DNA from: Nitrosomonas marina
Lineage (GTDB): Bacteria; Pseudomonadota; Gammaproteobacteria; Burkholderiales; Nitrosomonadaceae
Direction of reading: 5' to 3'
Length of the DNA stretch: 64,000 nucleotides
Assembly (NCBI RefSeq): GCF_900111605.1
Contig: NZ_FOIA01000003.1
Span: 62,001 to 126,000 of the forward strand
The position numbers and the translations under genes were made by a program. Below, piece by piece: positions 26,451 through 35,433 of the stretch; the first letter of the stretch is position 1, and each line of letters opens with the position of its first letter. Below the pieces are notes generated by a model. It saw only the letters and a program-made list of their open reading frames with translations, searched no databases and was not told the origin of the DNA.

Positions 26451-28838
26451 GTGCCGATACGGCTTGGTATTCTGTTATTTGTCACAGGTGTCAGCCTGCT
26501 GCAATGGCAAGCTGAATTACCTGGAACGTATGAAGCTTTGGTGCTGCCGCTGTTACTGACGGCTTGTGTGTTATGCTGGCGAAACCAGACAACCATTTTG
26601 CAAACAGTCAGTCGAATTTTGTTTTTATTGCTTTTGTTTGGTGCTGGTTATTTCTGGGCAGCCGCTATGGCGCACTGGCGATTGGCTGATACCTTGCCTA
26701 AAGCGTGGGAAGGTAAAGATATTCAGGTAGTCGGTGTGATTTCAAGTCTGCCGCAATACAGTAGTAACAGCGTTCGATTTCAATTCGAAGTCGAGCAGAT
26801 ACTGACGCCTGATGCGCATGTTCCCAAGCGCCTATCACTGGCCTGGTACCTGGAGCGCAAGCAGAATGAAATGCGTAATAGTTTACCGGTTGTGCATGCC
26901 GGTGAGCGCTGGCGAATAACGGTGCGTCTAAAGCGACCACACAGTCACGCCAATCCCCATGGTTTTGATTATGAAGCCTGGGCATTGGAACGTGACATTC
27001 GTGCTGTGGGCTATGTGCGTTCAGCATTGGACAACTCATTGTTAACGGTACGGGTAAATAAACCGGCATATAGGATTGAAGCCTGGCGTCAACAGATTCA
27101 GCAACGGTTTGATTCCATACTTGACGGTCAACGCTATGCAGGCATTCTAATGACTCTGGCAACCGGGGATCAGCGCGCAATACCCACCGATCAATGGCAA
27201 GTTTTTACGCGTACCGGAACCAATCATTTAATGGCTATATCCGGATTGCACATTACGCTTGTTGCCAGCATGGTATATTTCCTGGTTTCCAGAATGTGGC
27301 GACAAAGTGTGCGTTTGTTATCGTACTTGCCTGCGCATCGGGCGGCTGTTGCAGCAGGATTGATAGCGGCGTGTATTTATGCATTGCTTTCAGGTTTTGC
27401 GATTCCTGCGCAACGCGCATTTTTTATGTTGGCCGTAATGGCTGCAGTAATCTGGTGCGGTCGTATGGCAGCACCTACGATGGTGCTGGCCTGGGCGCTA
27501 CTGCTGGTTGTTGTTATTGATCCCTGGGCGGTGTTGTCAGCCGGGTTCTGGCTTTCATTCGGTGCAATCAGCATTATCATGCTGGTAACGACAGGGCGTA
27601 TAGGTACCGCGCATTGGCTTGTCAGCTGGGTGCGCGTACAATGGGCGATAACCCTGGGGCTGGTTCCATTGCTGTTGGCATTGTTTCAGCAGGTATCGAT
27701 GGTATCGCCTGTCGCCAATGCGGTGGCAATTCCGCTGGTCAGCCTGTGTGTCGTGCCGCTTACGCTCCTATCCATTCTGCCTCCGTTTGAATTTATGTTG
27801 CCATTGGCGCACGGTATTTTAAGTATCGTGATGGTGTTTCTACAGGGCCTGAATGAATTATCGCAGCCGGTTTGGCAACAACATGTCCCACCCTTGTGGT
27901 CAATAGCTGTTGCGGTGCTGGGTATCATCTGGCTGCTGCTGCCTGGCAGTCTGGGATTGAACTTCTTTACGGGATTTCCGGGACGCTGGCTCGGCGTGGT
28001 CGCTCTGCTGCCCCTGTTTCTAGTGCTGCCGTCGAGACCACCTGAGGGTGCGCTCTGGTTGACGGTTCTCGATGTCGGGCAGGGACTGGCGGTAGTGGCG
28101 CAAACACAGCATCGTACGCTGCTGTTTGACAGTGGTCCGTCATATGCTGTGAGTGACAGCGGTGATCGTATCGTGATACCGTTTCTGCGCGCACAGGGAA
28201 TCGGCATTCTGGACCGTATGATAATATCGCACGCCGATTCTGACCATAGTGGCGGCGCGTTATCGGTACTTAATACCCTGGATGTCAAAATGTTGTATTC
28301 GTCAATGGATATCAATCATCCAGTTTCTCAGGCAGCCAATCGTAGTGCGTTGTGTGTCCGTGGGGAATCCTGGAACTGGGACGGTGTCACTTTTGAAATT
28401 TTGTATCCGGATCACGCTATTTATGCCGATCCAGCCCGGAAGACCAACGAAAGCAGTTGTGTGCTGAAAATAACGACTGCAACCGGCAGCATACTCATAC
28501 CGGCCGATATTGGCCGCGCAGCTGAACGAAAGCTGATTGACGCTAATGATGGCAAATTACCATCGACAGTTCTGATAGCGCCGCATCACGGCAGTTTGAC
28601 TTCCTCAAGCGTGGCCTTTGTGAATCAGGTCAATCCGGCGGTTACCATTTTTACTGTTGGTTATCGTAACCGTTTTGGTCATCCAAGAGATGACATTTTA
28701 GAGCGCTACCGTGCACAGGGGAGTATTCAGTTGCGTAGCGACTGGCACGGTGCGATATTAATCCGTTTCGAACACAAGGGTTTTTTCATTGGCAGCTGGC
28801 GGCAGTTACGCCCACGCTACTGGCAGCAAAAATTTTAG
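26451..28838 (+). CDS. comEC: DNA uptake channel ComEC/Rec2
   Basis: 795 residues from a GTG start. Three parts are visible: an N-terminal membrane and OB-like region (1-220), the Competence domain with its signature GTNHLMAISGLHITLVASMVYFL (around residue 255) and many TM helices, and a C-terminal metallo-beta-lactamase-like domain with LDVGQGLAVVAQT, HADSDHSGGALSVL, ILIPADIGRAAERKLI and APHHGSLTSSS. ComEC carries one DNA strand across the inner membrane during natural transformation. With pilT and pilU nearby, the strain may be competent. Confidence 0.93.
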   Translation: MPIRLGILLFVTGVSLLQWQAELPGTYEALVLPLLLTACVLCWRNQTTILQTVSRILFLLLLFGAGYFWAAAMAHWRLADTLPKAWEGKDIQVVGVISSLPQYSSNSVRFQFEVEQILTPDAHVPKRLSLAWYLERKQNEMRNSLPVVHAGERWRITVRLKRPHSHANPHGFDYEAWALERDIRAVGYVRSALDNSLLTVRVNKPAYRIEAWRQQIQQRFDSILDGQRYAGILMTLATGDQRAIPTDQWQVFTRTGTNHLMAISGLHITLVASMVYFLVSRMWRQSVRLLSYLPAHRAAVAAGLIAACIYALLSGFAIPAQRAFFMLAVMAAVIWCGRMAAPTMVLAWALLLVVVIDPWAVLSAGFWLSFGAISIIMLVTTGRIGTAHWLVSWVRVQWAITLGLVPLLLALFQQVSMVSPVANAVAIPLVSLCVVPLTLLSILPPFEFMLPLAHGILSIVMVFLQGLNELSQPVWQQHVPPLWSIAVAVLGIIWLLLPGSLGLNFFTGFPGRWLGVVALLPLFLVLPSRPPEGALWLTVLDVGQGLAVVAQTQHRTLLFDSGPSYAVSDSGDRIVIPFLRAQGIGILDRMIISHADSDHSGGALSVLNTLDVKMLYSSMDINHPVSQAANRSALCVRGESWNWDGVTFEILYPDHAIYADPARKTNESSCVLKITTATGSILIPADIGRAAERKLIDANDGKLPSTVLIAPHHGSLTSSSVAFVNQVNPAVTIFTVGYRNRFGHPRDDILERYRAQGSIQLRSDWHGAILIRFEHKGFFIGSWRQLRPRYWQQKF

Positions 28839-29052
28839 TGCACCAGCTGTTTCTGTCCAAGTTGTATTGGGAGAACGGTTGAACCTATCAGCATTGGTTC
28901 TCTGATAAAAAAAGTAAATTTGAGTACTCGGAATCAAAATGTTCTGGGTGTTATTTGCTGTCTGTGCTGAGGTATGTTTTTTTGTAGCGATCGCACCGGC
29001 GTGCCGATACATGTGACAACGCCTACAGCAGTTATCTTTGAAATAGAAAATG

Positions 29053-29676
29053 TTACAGTGCCGCTTTAACCGATTCGCTTGCCAGCTTGCGCCAGGCAAG
29101 CAAGCGATTATTGGCTGGCATTTCAAAGTTTTCCTGTAATCTTAGACCATTTTGTTCAGCCGAGTACTGCAAATCACGAATATCGCGAATTCCGCTGTTG
29201 AAGTCACGGTTTTTCAGCCAACTATCAAATTGCGCATTGCTTTCGCTGGTGTAGCGGCCGTCTGTGTTGAACGGGCCATAGGTGCAGAATAAACCATTTG
29301 CAGGCAGTAGACTGCCTACTCGTATAAATAGTTTGCAAACCTGAGGCCAATGGATGATATGCAGGGTATTGGCAGTAAATACAGTGTCAGCCTGAATAGC
29401 AATCCAGTTTTGATCGTTATCGATATCCAGCGCAATAGGTCTGGCCAGATTTTCCGACGGGCGATGCAGGCAGTGGCTTAACAACATAGGTAATTTGTCT
29501 GGCAGCTCGGAAGGCTGCCAGACCAGATGAGAGAGGGCGGAAGCGAAGTAAACCGCATGCTGACCGGTACCGCTGCCAATTTCCAATACGGATTTACTAG
29601 AGGCCAGTAATGTATGCAGTTTTTCCAGAATTGGCCACTTGTTACGCTCCGCCGCTTCAGAATATGCGGCTTGCAT
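29053..29676 (-). CDS. DUF938 family SAM-dependent methyltransferase
   Basis: 207 residues from the ATG at 29676 (MQAAYSEAAERNKWPIL); a TTG immediately after the preceding stop is an alternative start. The SAM-binding motif I is VLEIGSGTGQHAVYFASAL, followed by WQPSELPDKLP, NTLHIIHWPQVCKLFIRVGSLLPANGLFCTYGPFN and the family ending FEMPANNRLLAWRK. The substrate is unknown. It lies directly after the sugar dehydrogenase gene on the same strand, so it is probably co-transcribed. Confidence 0.85.
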   Translation of the reverse strand: MQAAYSEAAERNKWPILEKLHTLLASSKSVLEIGSGTGQHAVYFASALSHLVWQPSELPDKLPMLLSHCLHRPSENLARPIALDIDNDQNWIAIQADTVFTANTLHIIHWPQVCKLFIRVGSLLPANGLFCTYGPFNTDGRYTSESNAQFDSWLKNRDFNSGIRDIRDLQYSAEQNGLRLQENFEMPANNRLLAWRKLASESVKAAL

Positions 29677-29688
29677 CGTTTGAAACAA

Positions 29689-30849
29689 TCATTTTTGCGA
29701 TGGTACCAGTTTCAGAATCTTGCCGTCATCTTCATCGGTCAACAGATAAATAGCGCCATCAGGACCTTGTTCCACGTCACGATAGCGTAGGGTATTTTTT
29801 AGCAACTGGTCTTCGCCCAGTACTTTGTTTTTGCTGACCGACAATCGTATCAGATGCTGGCCGGCAAGCGTGCCGATAAACAGACTGTTGCGCCATCCGG
29901 GGAACATGTTGCCTGTATAGAACAGCATGCCGGAAGGCGCAACCGATGGTGTCCAGAAATAAATAGGCTCTTCAAAGCCCTGTTCAGCATGTTCGTCTTT
30001 GATCGGTATCATTGAGTAATGCATGCCATAGCTGGCGTTTGGCCAGCCATAATTTTTCCCAGGCTTGGGAATGTTGATTTCGTCACCGCCTCGCGGACCA
30101 TGTTCATGGATCCATAATTCACCAGTTTCGGGATGTATTGCCGCGCCCTGTACGCTGCGGTGACCATACGACCAGATTTCGGGTTTTGCCTTACTGTCTT
30201 TTACAAACGGATTGTCTTCCGGTACAGAGCCGTCTGGCCGTATGCGAATAATGGTACCGATATGATTATCGATATGCTGCGCTTCTTCCATATGATTGCC
30301 ACGATCGCCAAGCGTGATAAACAGGTTACCGTCTGGCGCAAATACCAGACGCGAACCGAAATGCTGACCACCGTGGGTTTTGGGGTCCTGACGGAATATG
30401 ACTTTCAGGTTTTTCAAGCTGTTGCCGTCCAGTTCCGCACGTGCTACAGCGGTGCTGGCAATAGTGCCGTCGGATGTGCTGACGGGCTCGGCATAGGACA
30501 GATAAATCAACTGATTGGCAGCAAAATCAGGATCAAGTGCAACGTCGAGCAGACCGCCCTGTTTCTCGTGATAGACCCTGGGTACATTGTCTACAGGTTC
30601 GGATATGCGGCCGTCAGGCGTAACGATGCGCAGCCGGCCAATACGTTCTGTAACCAGCATTCTGCCATCGGGTAGGAAAGCCATTCCCCATGGGTGATTG
30701 AGTCCTCGCGCGAGCAGTTTGACATCAAATGCCGTTTGAATACGCTGAGCGTTTGCAATGGGCGTCAACAGCGAGCCACACAGCAGGATCAACACTAAAC
30801 CAGCGAAAATTTTATAAAGATGAGTATTCATCGAAATTAGATAAGTCAT
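29689..30849 (-). CDS. PQQ-dependent soluble aldose sugar dehydrogenase (YliI-like)
   Basis: The ATG at 30849 has a strong Shine-Dalgarno (GGAGAAAAG) and starts a signal peptide ending near IANA-Q; 386 residues. The six-bladed propeller of the GDH-B/YliI family is evident from LARGLNHPWGMAFLPDGRMLVTERIGRLRI, QGGLLDVALDPDFA, LVFAPDGNLFITLGDRG, HRSVQGAAIHPETGELWIHEHGPRGGDEIN and FYTGNMFPGWRNSLFIGTL. By homology it is a periplasmic, PQQ-using dehydrogenase of aldoses. Its physiological role in an autotroph-like genome is unclear. Confidence 0.9.
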   Translation of the reverse strand: MTYLISMNTHLYKIFAGLVLILLCGSLLTPIANAQRIQTAFDVKLLARGLNHPWGMAFLPDGRMLVTERIGRLRIVTPDGRISEPVDNVPRVYHEKQGGLLDVALDPDFAANQLIYLSYAEPVSTSDGTIASTAVARAELDGNSLKNLKVIFRQDPKTHGGQHFGSRLVFAPDGNLFITLGDRGNHMEEAQHIDNHIGTIIRIRPDGSVPEDNPFVKDSKAKPEIWSYGHRSVQGAAIHPETGELWIHEHGPRGGDEINIPKPGKNYGWPNASYGMHYSMIPIKDEHAEQGFEEPIYFWTPSVAPSGMLFYTGNMFPGWRNSLFIGTLAGQHLIRLSVSKNKVLGEDQLLKNTLRYRDVEQGPDGAIYLLTDEDDGKILKLVPSQK

Positions 30850-30940
30850 CTTTTCTCCTCGGTTTTTGAAGTATTGACAGCAATGTATCATCGTTGCGTG
30901 ACTGTCTCAATAGCTTAACTGCCCAATCCACTGAAGCTGG

Positions 30941-33019
30941 TCAGAATGGCGTAATACGTATCCTGATACCACCAAATATATTAATGGGCGCCCCTGGCTC
31001 AAAATAACGTCCAAAAGCCGCATTGATGCGGGTATTGGCATTATAACGTTCATCAAACAGATTGTTGATGCCTGCAAAAATACCACCTTCGAGCCAGCTG
31101 AAACGTTTTTCCCAGCCAAACAGTAGTTGTCCCAGGGTATAGGCATTGTTGGTGATCGAGTTGGAATCGTCGACGAAAAATGTTCCTACATGCTGTACAT
31201 GGAACTGGCCGTAAAATCCAAACGGATGCGCATAGCGCAGCAGCCCTTCCCAGCGGTGCTCGGGTATCCCTGGAAACACATTATTCTTCAGATTGGCGTT
31301 GTCGATAGTATATTTCTCAAATCTGAAATCAGAGTAGGAATAACTGGCCTCGCCGCGCAGTCCGTGCCATTCAGGTGTTGCCATTCGTGTTTCCACACCC
31401 AGCCGGCTGGATTCACCTGCGTTGCGAAAAAAAGCGCGTCCCGGTGCCTCGGGTAACTCAAACGGGAGTATTTCATCCCATGAGTAAATATAGAACAATG
31501 CGGATTCGTACTGAAATTCCTTTATCAGGCCGCGTACACCCAGTTCCTGGCTGAGTGATGTCTGTGGTTTCAACCCTGTATTAAACCCACCGCGCCCGGT
31601 TGGGTTGTTGATGAGTTCTGTGGATGTTGGCGTCTCGAAGATTGTAGCAATGTTGGTATAAATCTGGTGCTGTTGATTCAGATGATATACCAGCCCTGCG
31701 GTGCCGCTGCCCTGGGAAAACGTCTTGTCACCGCTCTGGTCGCCATCCGACAGGTATGCATCCTTGGCTTGAAAATGCAGCCAGTCCCAGCGTCCGCCTA
31801 TAACAAGATCAAGCTTATCATGCATGCGCCATTCATTGCGCAAAAAAGGTCCCACATTCTGTACGCGTTCAATCTGGTTCAGAGTCAATGCGCCACGTTT
31901 GCCATCGTTGTTATCGAACCGTTGACGGTCATCATTTTGAATACCGTAATCAAGACCAATAATCAGGCGGTTGGGACGGTCAAACAATCGGTGATCATGC
32001 CGGTATTGCACTGCGACACCACCGACCAGCCGGTCAAACCGAACCTGCCCGCCGTCAAAGAAAGGCAGACGATTCTGAAAATCACGGTGCAGCATATGCG
32101 CGGTCACTGACAGTTCCTGATTTGCAGTCGGTCTTTTACGAAAACGTATCCCCATTTGCTCCTGGTTTACTTCTTCACCAGCATTGAACTGTATGTTTCT
32201 GGATGACGCGCGACCTGGATCGTTACGCGCCTGCTCACGTGTCAGGCCGCCTGGGTCCTTGGACTCAGGCGAATAAAATTTTCGGAATATCAGCATCAGA
32301 TCCGAATCGTTACCAACTTTGAAATTCATCCTGGCTTGAGAGAAATAGTTCTGCACATTGCTGTGATCGCGCCAGCCGTTCTGTTGGAGGTGGGAACCGA
32401 ACAGGGTGTAATCAAACTGATCGTAACTTCCCCCGGCAAACAGTTCGGATTTAAACAGACCGTACTGACCGAATACCTGACGTGGTGAAGCCATAAACCG
32501 TTCCTGCGGTGCTTTACGTGTCGATATGCTGATCAAACCGCCGGAAGCATTGCCATACAGCGACGCCATCGGACCGCGTACAATTTCCATGCGGTCAATC
32601 AATGACGGGTCGATTGAATCAAGCTGTGTCTGACCGTCGGGCAGTGTTTGCGGAATGCCGTCAACATACATCTGAATGCCGCGCACACCAAATGCTGAAC
32701 GTGCGCCAAAACCGCGGATCGAAATGCGTAAATCCTGGGCAAAATTATTTTGATTCTGAAAAAAAACACCGGGTGTGCTGCGTGCAAATTCATCAATTGT
32801 TACGCCAGGCTGAAATTGTTGTTGTGGATAGCGGTCAAACTGTGAAATCGCGTGAGGAATTTCCTGGTTTGAACGTTCGCTGCGCGTGGCCGTCACATTG
32901 ACGGGTTCAAGCATGATTGTCTGTTGTTTTTTCTGCACCTGTGCAAAAACCGGTAACGCCGTCAACACTAAAGCAATAAATATAAATGCTTTTGCGGATG
33001 CGTGGCTATTCCATTTCAT
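30941..33019 (-). CDS. TonB-dependent outer-membrane receptor (FecA-like group)
   Basis: 692 residues with a signal peptide (FIFIALVLTALPVFA-Q). The plug domain has the signature VTIDEFARSTPGVFFQNQ, RISIRGFGARSAFGVRGIQMYVDG and MEIVRGPMASLYGNASGGLISI; a 22-strand barrel follows, ending with the aromatic terminus RIRITPF. This type imports Fe(3+)-siderophores or dicitrate. No FecR/FecI pair or periplasmic transporter is adjacent. It overlaps the upstream VOC gene by 14 bp, so translation is coupled to it. Confidence 0.9.
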   Translation of the reverse strand: MKWNSHASAKAFIFIALVLTALPVFAQVQKKQQTIMLEPVNVTATRSERSNQEIPHAISQFDRYPQQQFQPGVTIDEFARSTPGVFFQNQNNFAQDLRISIRGFGARSAFGVRGIQMYVDGIPQTLPDGQTQLDSIDPSLIDRMEIVRGPMASLYGNASGGLISISTRKAPQERFMASPRQVFGQYGLFKSELFAGGSYDQFDYTLFGSHLQQNGWRDHSNVQNYFSQARMNFKVGNDSDLMLIFRKFYSPESKDPGGLTREQARNDPGRASSRNIQFNAGEEVNQEQMGIRFRKRPTANQELSVTAHMLHRDFQNRLPFFDGGQVRFDRLVGGVAVQYRHDHRLFDRPNRLIIGLDYGIQNDDRQRFDNNDGKRGALTLNQIERVQNVGPFLRNEWRMHDKLDLVIGGRWDWLHFQAKDAYLSDGDQSGDKTFSQGSGTAGLVYHLNQQHQIYTNIATIFETPTSTELINNPTGRGGFNTGLKPQTSLSQELGVRGLIKEFQYESALFYIYSWDEILPFELPEAPGRAFFRNAGESSRLGVETRMATPEWHGLRGEASYSYSDFRFEKYTIDNANLKNNVFPGIPEHRWEGLLRYAHPFGFYGQFHVQHVGTFFVDDSNSITNNAYTLGQLLFGWEKRFSWLEGGIFAGINNLFDERYNANTRINAAFGRYFEPGAPINIFGGIRIRITPF

Positions 33020-33383
33020 AATCAGTCGTCAACATTTCGAGCAGATGCCCGTTTTCGTCTTTGAAATAGACGCCTCTGCCACCATAATTGTGATTAATGC
33101 GCATGTTGTCAGGCTCGAAGGGCCCGCTGCCGTAGACAATTTTCTCATCCAGGATACGCTCGAAGATCTGATCGAATTCATCTTCGGATACCTTGAAAGC
33201 ATAATGATGTGGCTCGAATGTGTCACGATTGGCAAAATCAAGGCATAACGTGTCGTTCACGCGAACAACCTGGAACGAAGCAAAAGCGCCGATACATTCA
33301 AACCCGAAGATGCGCGCATAAAATTGTGCGCTATTGTCTTTGTCGTGCGCAGGGATGATTGTGTGATTCAATGTAATGGGCAT
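33006..33383 (-). CDS. VOC family (glyoxalase/bleomycin-resistance fold) protein
   Basis: 125 residues: one VOC unit with LNHTIIPAHDKDNSAQFYARIFGFE at the start, VRVNDTLCLDFAN, HYAFKVSEDEFDQIFERI and GRGVYFKDENGHLLEMLT at the end. The His/Glu metal ligands of the fold are in place. Substrate unknown. A good Shine-Dalgarno (GAAAGGAGATAG) precedes the ATG. The receptor gene begins inside its last codons, an unusual VOC-receptor coupling. Confidence 0.88.
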   Translation of the reverse strand: MPITLNHTIIPAHDKDNSAQFYARIFGFECIGAFASFQVVRVNDTLCLDFANRDTFEPHHYAFKVSEDEFDQIFERILDEKIVYGSGPFEPDNMRINHNYGGRGVYFKDENGHLLEMLTTDYEME

Positions 33384-33394
33384 AACACTATCTC

Positions 33395-33456
33395 CTTTCT
33401 GTGTTGACTACTTTCTGTGTTGTCTATATGGCCGTATAGTAAATATGAATCATTCA
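33395..33456. promoter_or_regulatory. Direct repeats and palindromes upstream of the VOC/receptor operon
   Basis: CTTTCTGTGTTG occurs twice, at 33395-33406 and 33411-33422 (16-bp period). CTATATGGCCGTATAG (33424-33439) is a near-perfect 16-bp palindrome, and TGAATCATTCA (33446-33456) is a perfect 11-bp palindrome. They sit between the divergent VOC and secreted-protein genes and may be operator sites. Similarity of the last one to a Fur box is weak. Confidence 0.35.
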
Positions 33457-33538
33457 CCACTATGTAACACTCCTGTCATATTCGCTTGGTAAAGTTCCTA
33501 CACCGAGGTTTACAGCATACATAAAATTGGAGAAAAGA

Positions 33539-35134
33539 ATGCTAAGGTCAAACAATAAACATTGCAATTTAACAATACTGTCGGCGGTTATGCTAGGCGC
33601 GTTTTCAACAAGCAGTTTCGCTGCAGCGACATTTGACCCGGCAACGGGTATTGTCGATATGCCCGTCGTAGAGGTCCTAAATGGGGCATCGTCCGAGTTT
33701 TACAGTGCACAGTTGCAACTCAGCGGTGATGGACTGCAGCTAGTTGCCGCACAGTCAATACCGGCGGTCAAAGGTCAACAGCGCGTGGTATTTGATTCTG
33801 CAACTACCGCCGTACACGTACCTTCCGTTGTCGTCGGCGCAAATGATTTCTACGCTAAACTCAAACTTGTTCCGGGTTCAAACCCGTTACGTTTTACAGT
33901 GGATCAACTGGTCAGCAACAGTTTTCAAGGTTGCCCGAGCTTCTCAACTCCCGGCCCTGTTGAAGGATCGTGCGTTTTGAGCGGTGAATACAATCAGAAT
34001 ATAACATTGACGAAAAATATACAGTGGATTGTATCGAGCGGCGTTTTTATCGGCGGTGATAACGTAAACAGTGCAACACTGACAATCAATCCGGGAACAC
34101 AGATATTTGGTCAGCAGGGTGCGGATTATCTGTGGATCAGACGCGGCTCAAAAATTATGGCTGAGGGTACACCGGACAATCCGATTGTTATGAGTGGGCC
34201 GCTGCAGCAAACCGCCGGTGAATGGGGCGGTCTGGTAATTTCGGGCAATGCGCCGGTAAATGGCTGTAATGAGGGTGTTAGCCCGTGTGAAATACCCTTT
34301 GAAGCAATTACATCCGAATTCTTTGGTGGTAACAATCCAGCGGACAACAGTGGTGTAATCAAATATACACAGATTCTGTTTGCCGGTTTTGCCGTGCGGC
34401 CTAATGAAGAGCTGAACGGTTTGACACTTAACGGCGTGGGATCCGGTACTGTCATCGATTTCGTGCAGGTACATGAAGGTCTTGATGATGGCGTTGAAAT
34501 GTTCGGCGGCACAGTTGGATTGAAGCATCTGGTTTTGACCAACATCGGTGATGACAGCCTGGACTGGGGTAGTGGGTGGACTGGAAAAGCACAATTTGTA
34601 CTGATCAAACAGGCAGACGATGACGGTGACCGTGGTATAGAAGCGGATAACAATGAAGTCAACAACGATATCGAGCCTCGTGCCAAACCAGTTTTGTCCA
34701 ACATGACCATAATCGGCGCACCAGTTGCAACGCAGGGTGTACTGTTACGTCGCGGGACCGGTGCAAATATCTGGAATTCAGTCATCAGTGGTTTTCCGGA
34801 TTGCGTTTCAATCGATGGCGAAGCGACATTCATCAACGCAGGTGCACCGGGTAACCTGACGGGCGAATTGACGATGGTTAATTCCTTTGTGAATTGCGGT
34901 AACAATTTCCTGGACGGAAACGGCGCTACATTTGCTGTGTCCGACTGGTTTACATCACAGGCCGGCAACAGTCAGGAAGATGCATTGCTGAATGGTTATT
35001 TACCAGCTGTTGGTTCTCCGCTGACACTGAGCGGCGCGCCGGTGAACGATGCATTTTTTGATACGGTTGACTATGTCGGCGCATTCGAAGATGCGGATGA
35101 CGACTGGACCGAGGAATGGACCTTTAATTTCTAA
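33539..35134 (+). CDS. Secreted Gly/Asn-rich protein, probable beta-helix
   Basis: The start is placed at the ATG at 33539 after GGAGAAAAGA; 531 residues. The signal peptide ends near SSFA-AA. The mature protein has an N-terminal beta domain (residues ~25-120), then a region of repeated short hydrophobic turns typical of right-handed beta-helices: LTINPGTQIFGQQGADYLWIRRGSKIMAEGTPDNPIVM, GEWGGLVISGNAPVNGC, IKYTQILFAGF, DFVQVHEGLDDGVEMFGGTVGLKHLVLTNIGDDSLDWGSGW. Such proteins occur at the surface of environmental proteobacteria; their function is unknown. It is divergent from the receptor operon. Confidence 0.7.
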   Translation: MLRSNNKHCNLTILSAVMLGAFSTSSFAAATFDPATGIVDMPVVEVLNGASSEFYSAQLQLSGDGLQLVAAQSIPAVKGQQRVVFDSATTAVHVPSVVVGANDFYAKLKLVPGSNPLRFTVDQLVSNSFQGCPSFSTPGPVEGSCVLSGEYNQNITLTKNIQWIVSSGVFIGGDNVNSATLTINPGTQIFGQQGADYLWIRRGSKIMAEGTPDNPIVMSGPLQQTAGEWGGLVISGNAPVNGCNEGVSPCEIPFEAITSEFFGGNNPADNSGVIKYTQILFAGFAVRPNEELNGLTLNGVGSGTVIDFVQVHEGLDDGVEMFGGTVGLKHLVLTNIGDDSLDWGSGWTGKAQFVLIKQADDDGDRGIEADNNEVNNDIEPRAKPVLSNMTIIGAPVATQGVLLRRGTGANIWNSVISGFPDCVSIDGEATFINAGAPGNLTGELTMVNSFVNCGNNFLDGNGATFAVSDWFTSQAGNSQEDALLNGYLPAVGSPLTLSGAPVNDAFFDTVDYVGAFEDADDDWTEEWTFNF

Positions 35135-35165
35135 GGACAATACGGCACAAAACGTCTTAAAACAG

Positions 35166-35201
35166 CAAGCCCCGTTTTTTATAACAACGGGGCTTGTTTT
35201 T
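35166..35201 (+). terminator. Rho-independent terminator after the secreted-protein gene
   Basis: CAAGCCCCGTT (35166-35176) pairs perfectly with AACGGGGCTTG (35186-35196) across a 9-nt loop and is followed by a T-run. It lies 31 bp after the stop codon. This is the clearest intrinsic terminator in the window. Confidence 0.9.
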
Positions 35202-35433
35202 GCTTTGAATAATTAAAACCTGGTCGTTCAATAATATTGAATCTGTAGTGAATGCGTAGATCTGTTCGGCGCGATTGCAACTACCTGCCAGTATACTTTC
35301 CCTGCCTGTTGTCAGAACAACTTTTTTGTTGAAGTGACGTTTTATCGGTATCCAGCAGTGCAAGTCGCGGAATACAAGCTGACAAGCATGATGTATACTA
35401 GAGCATCTTGATGAATAGCCACAGTTCTGAGTA

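Noticed and set aside
28870..28905. Possible terminator between comEC and the DUF938 gene
   Set aside because: Short competing stems (GAACC/GGTTC and TATCAG/CTGATA) are followed by an A-run on the plus strand, so it is not an intrinsic terminator for comEC, and the stems are too short to call.
34126..34968. 280-codon minus-strand frame
   Set aside because: Antisense to the secreted-protein gene, rich in Ser/Pro/Thr as expected from reversed Gly/Asp/Asn-rich codons; no signal peptide or domain.
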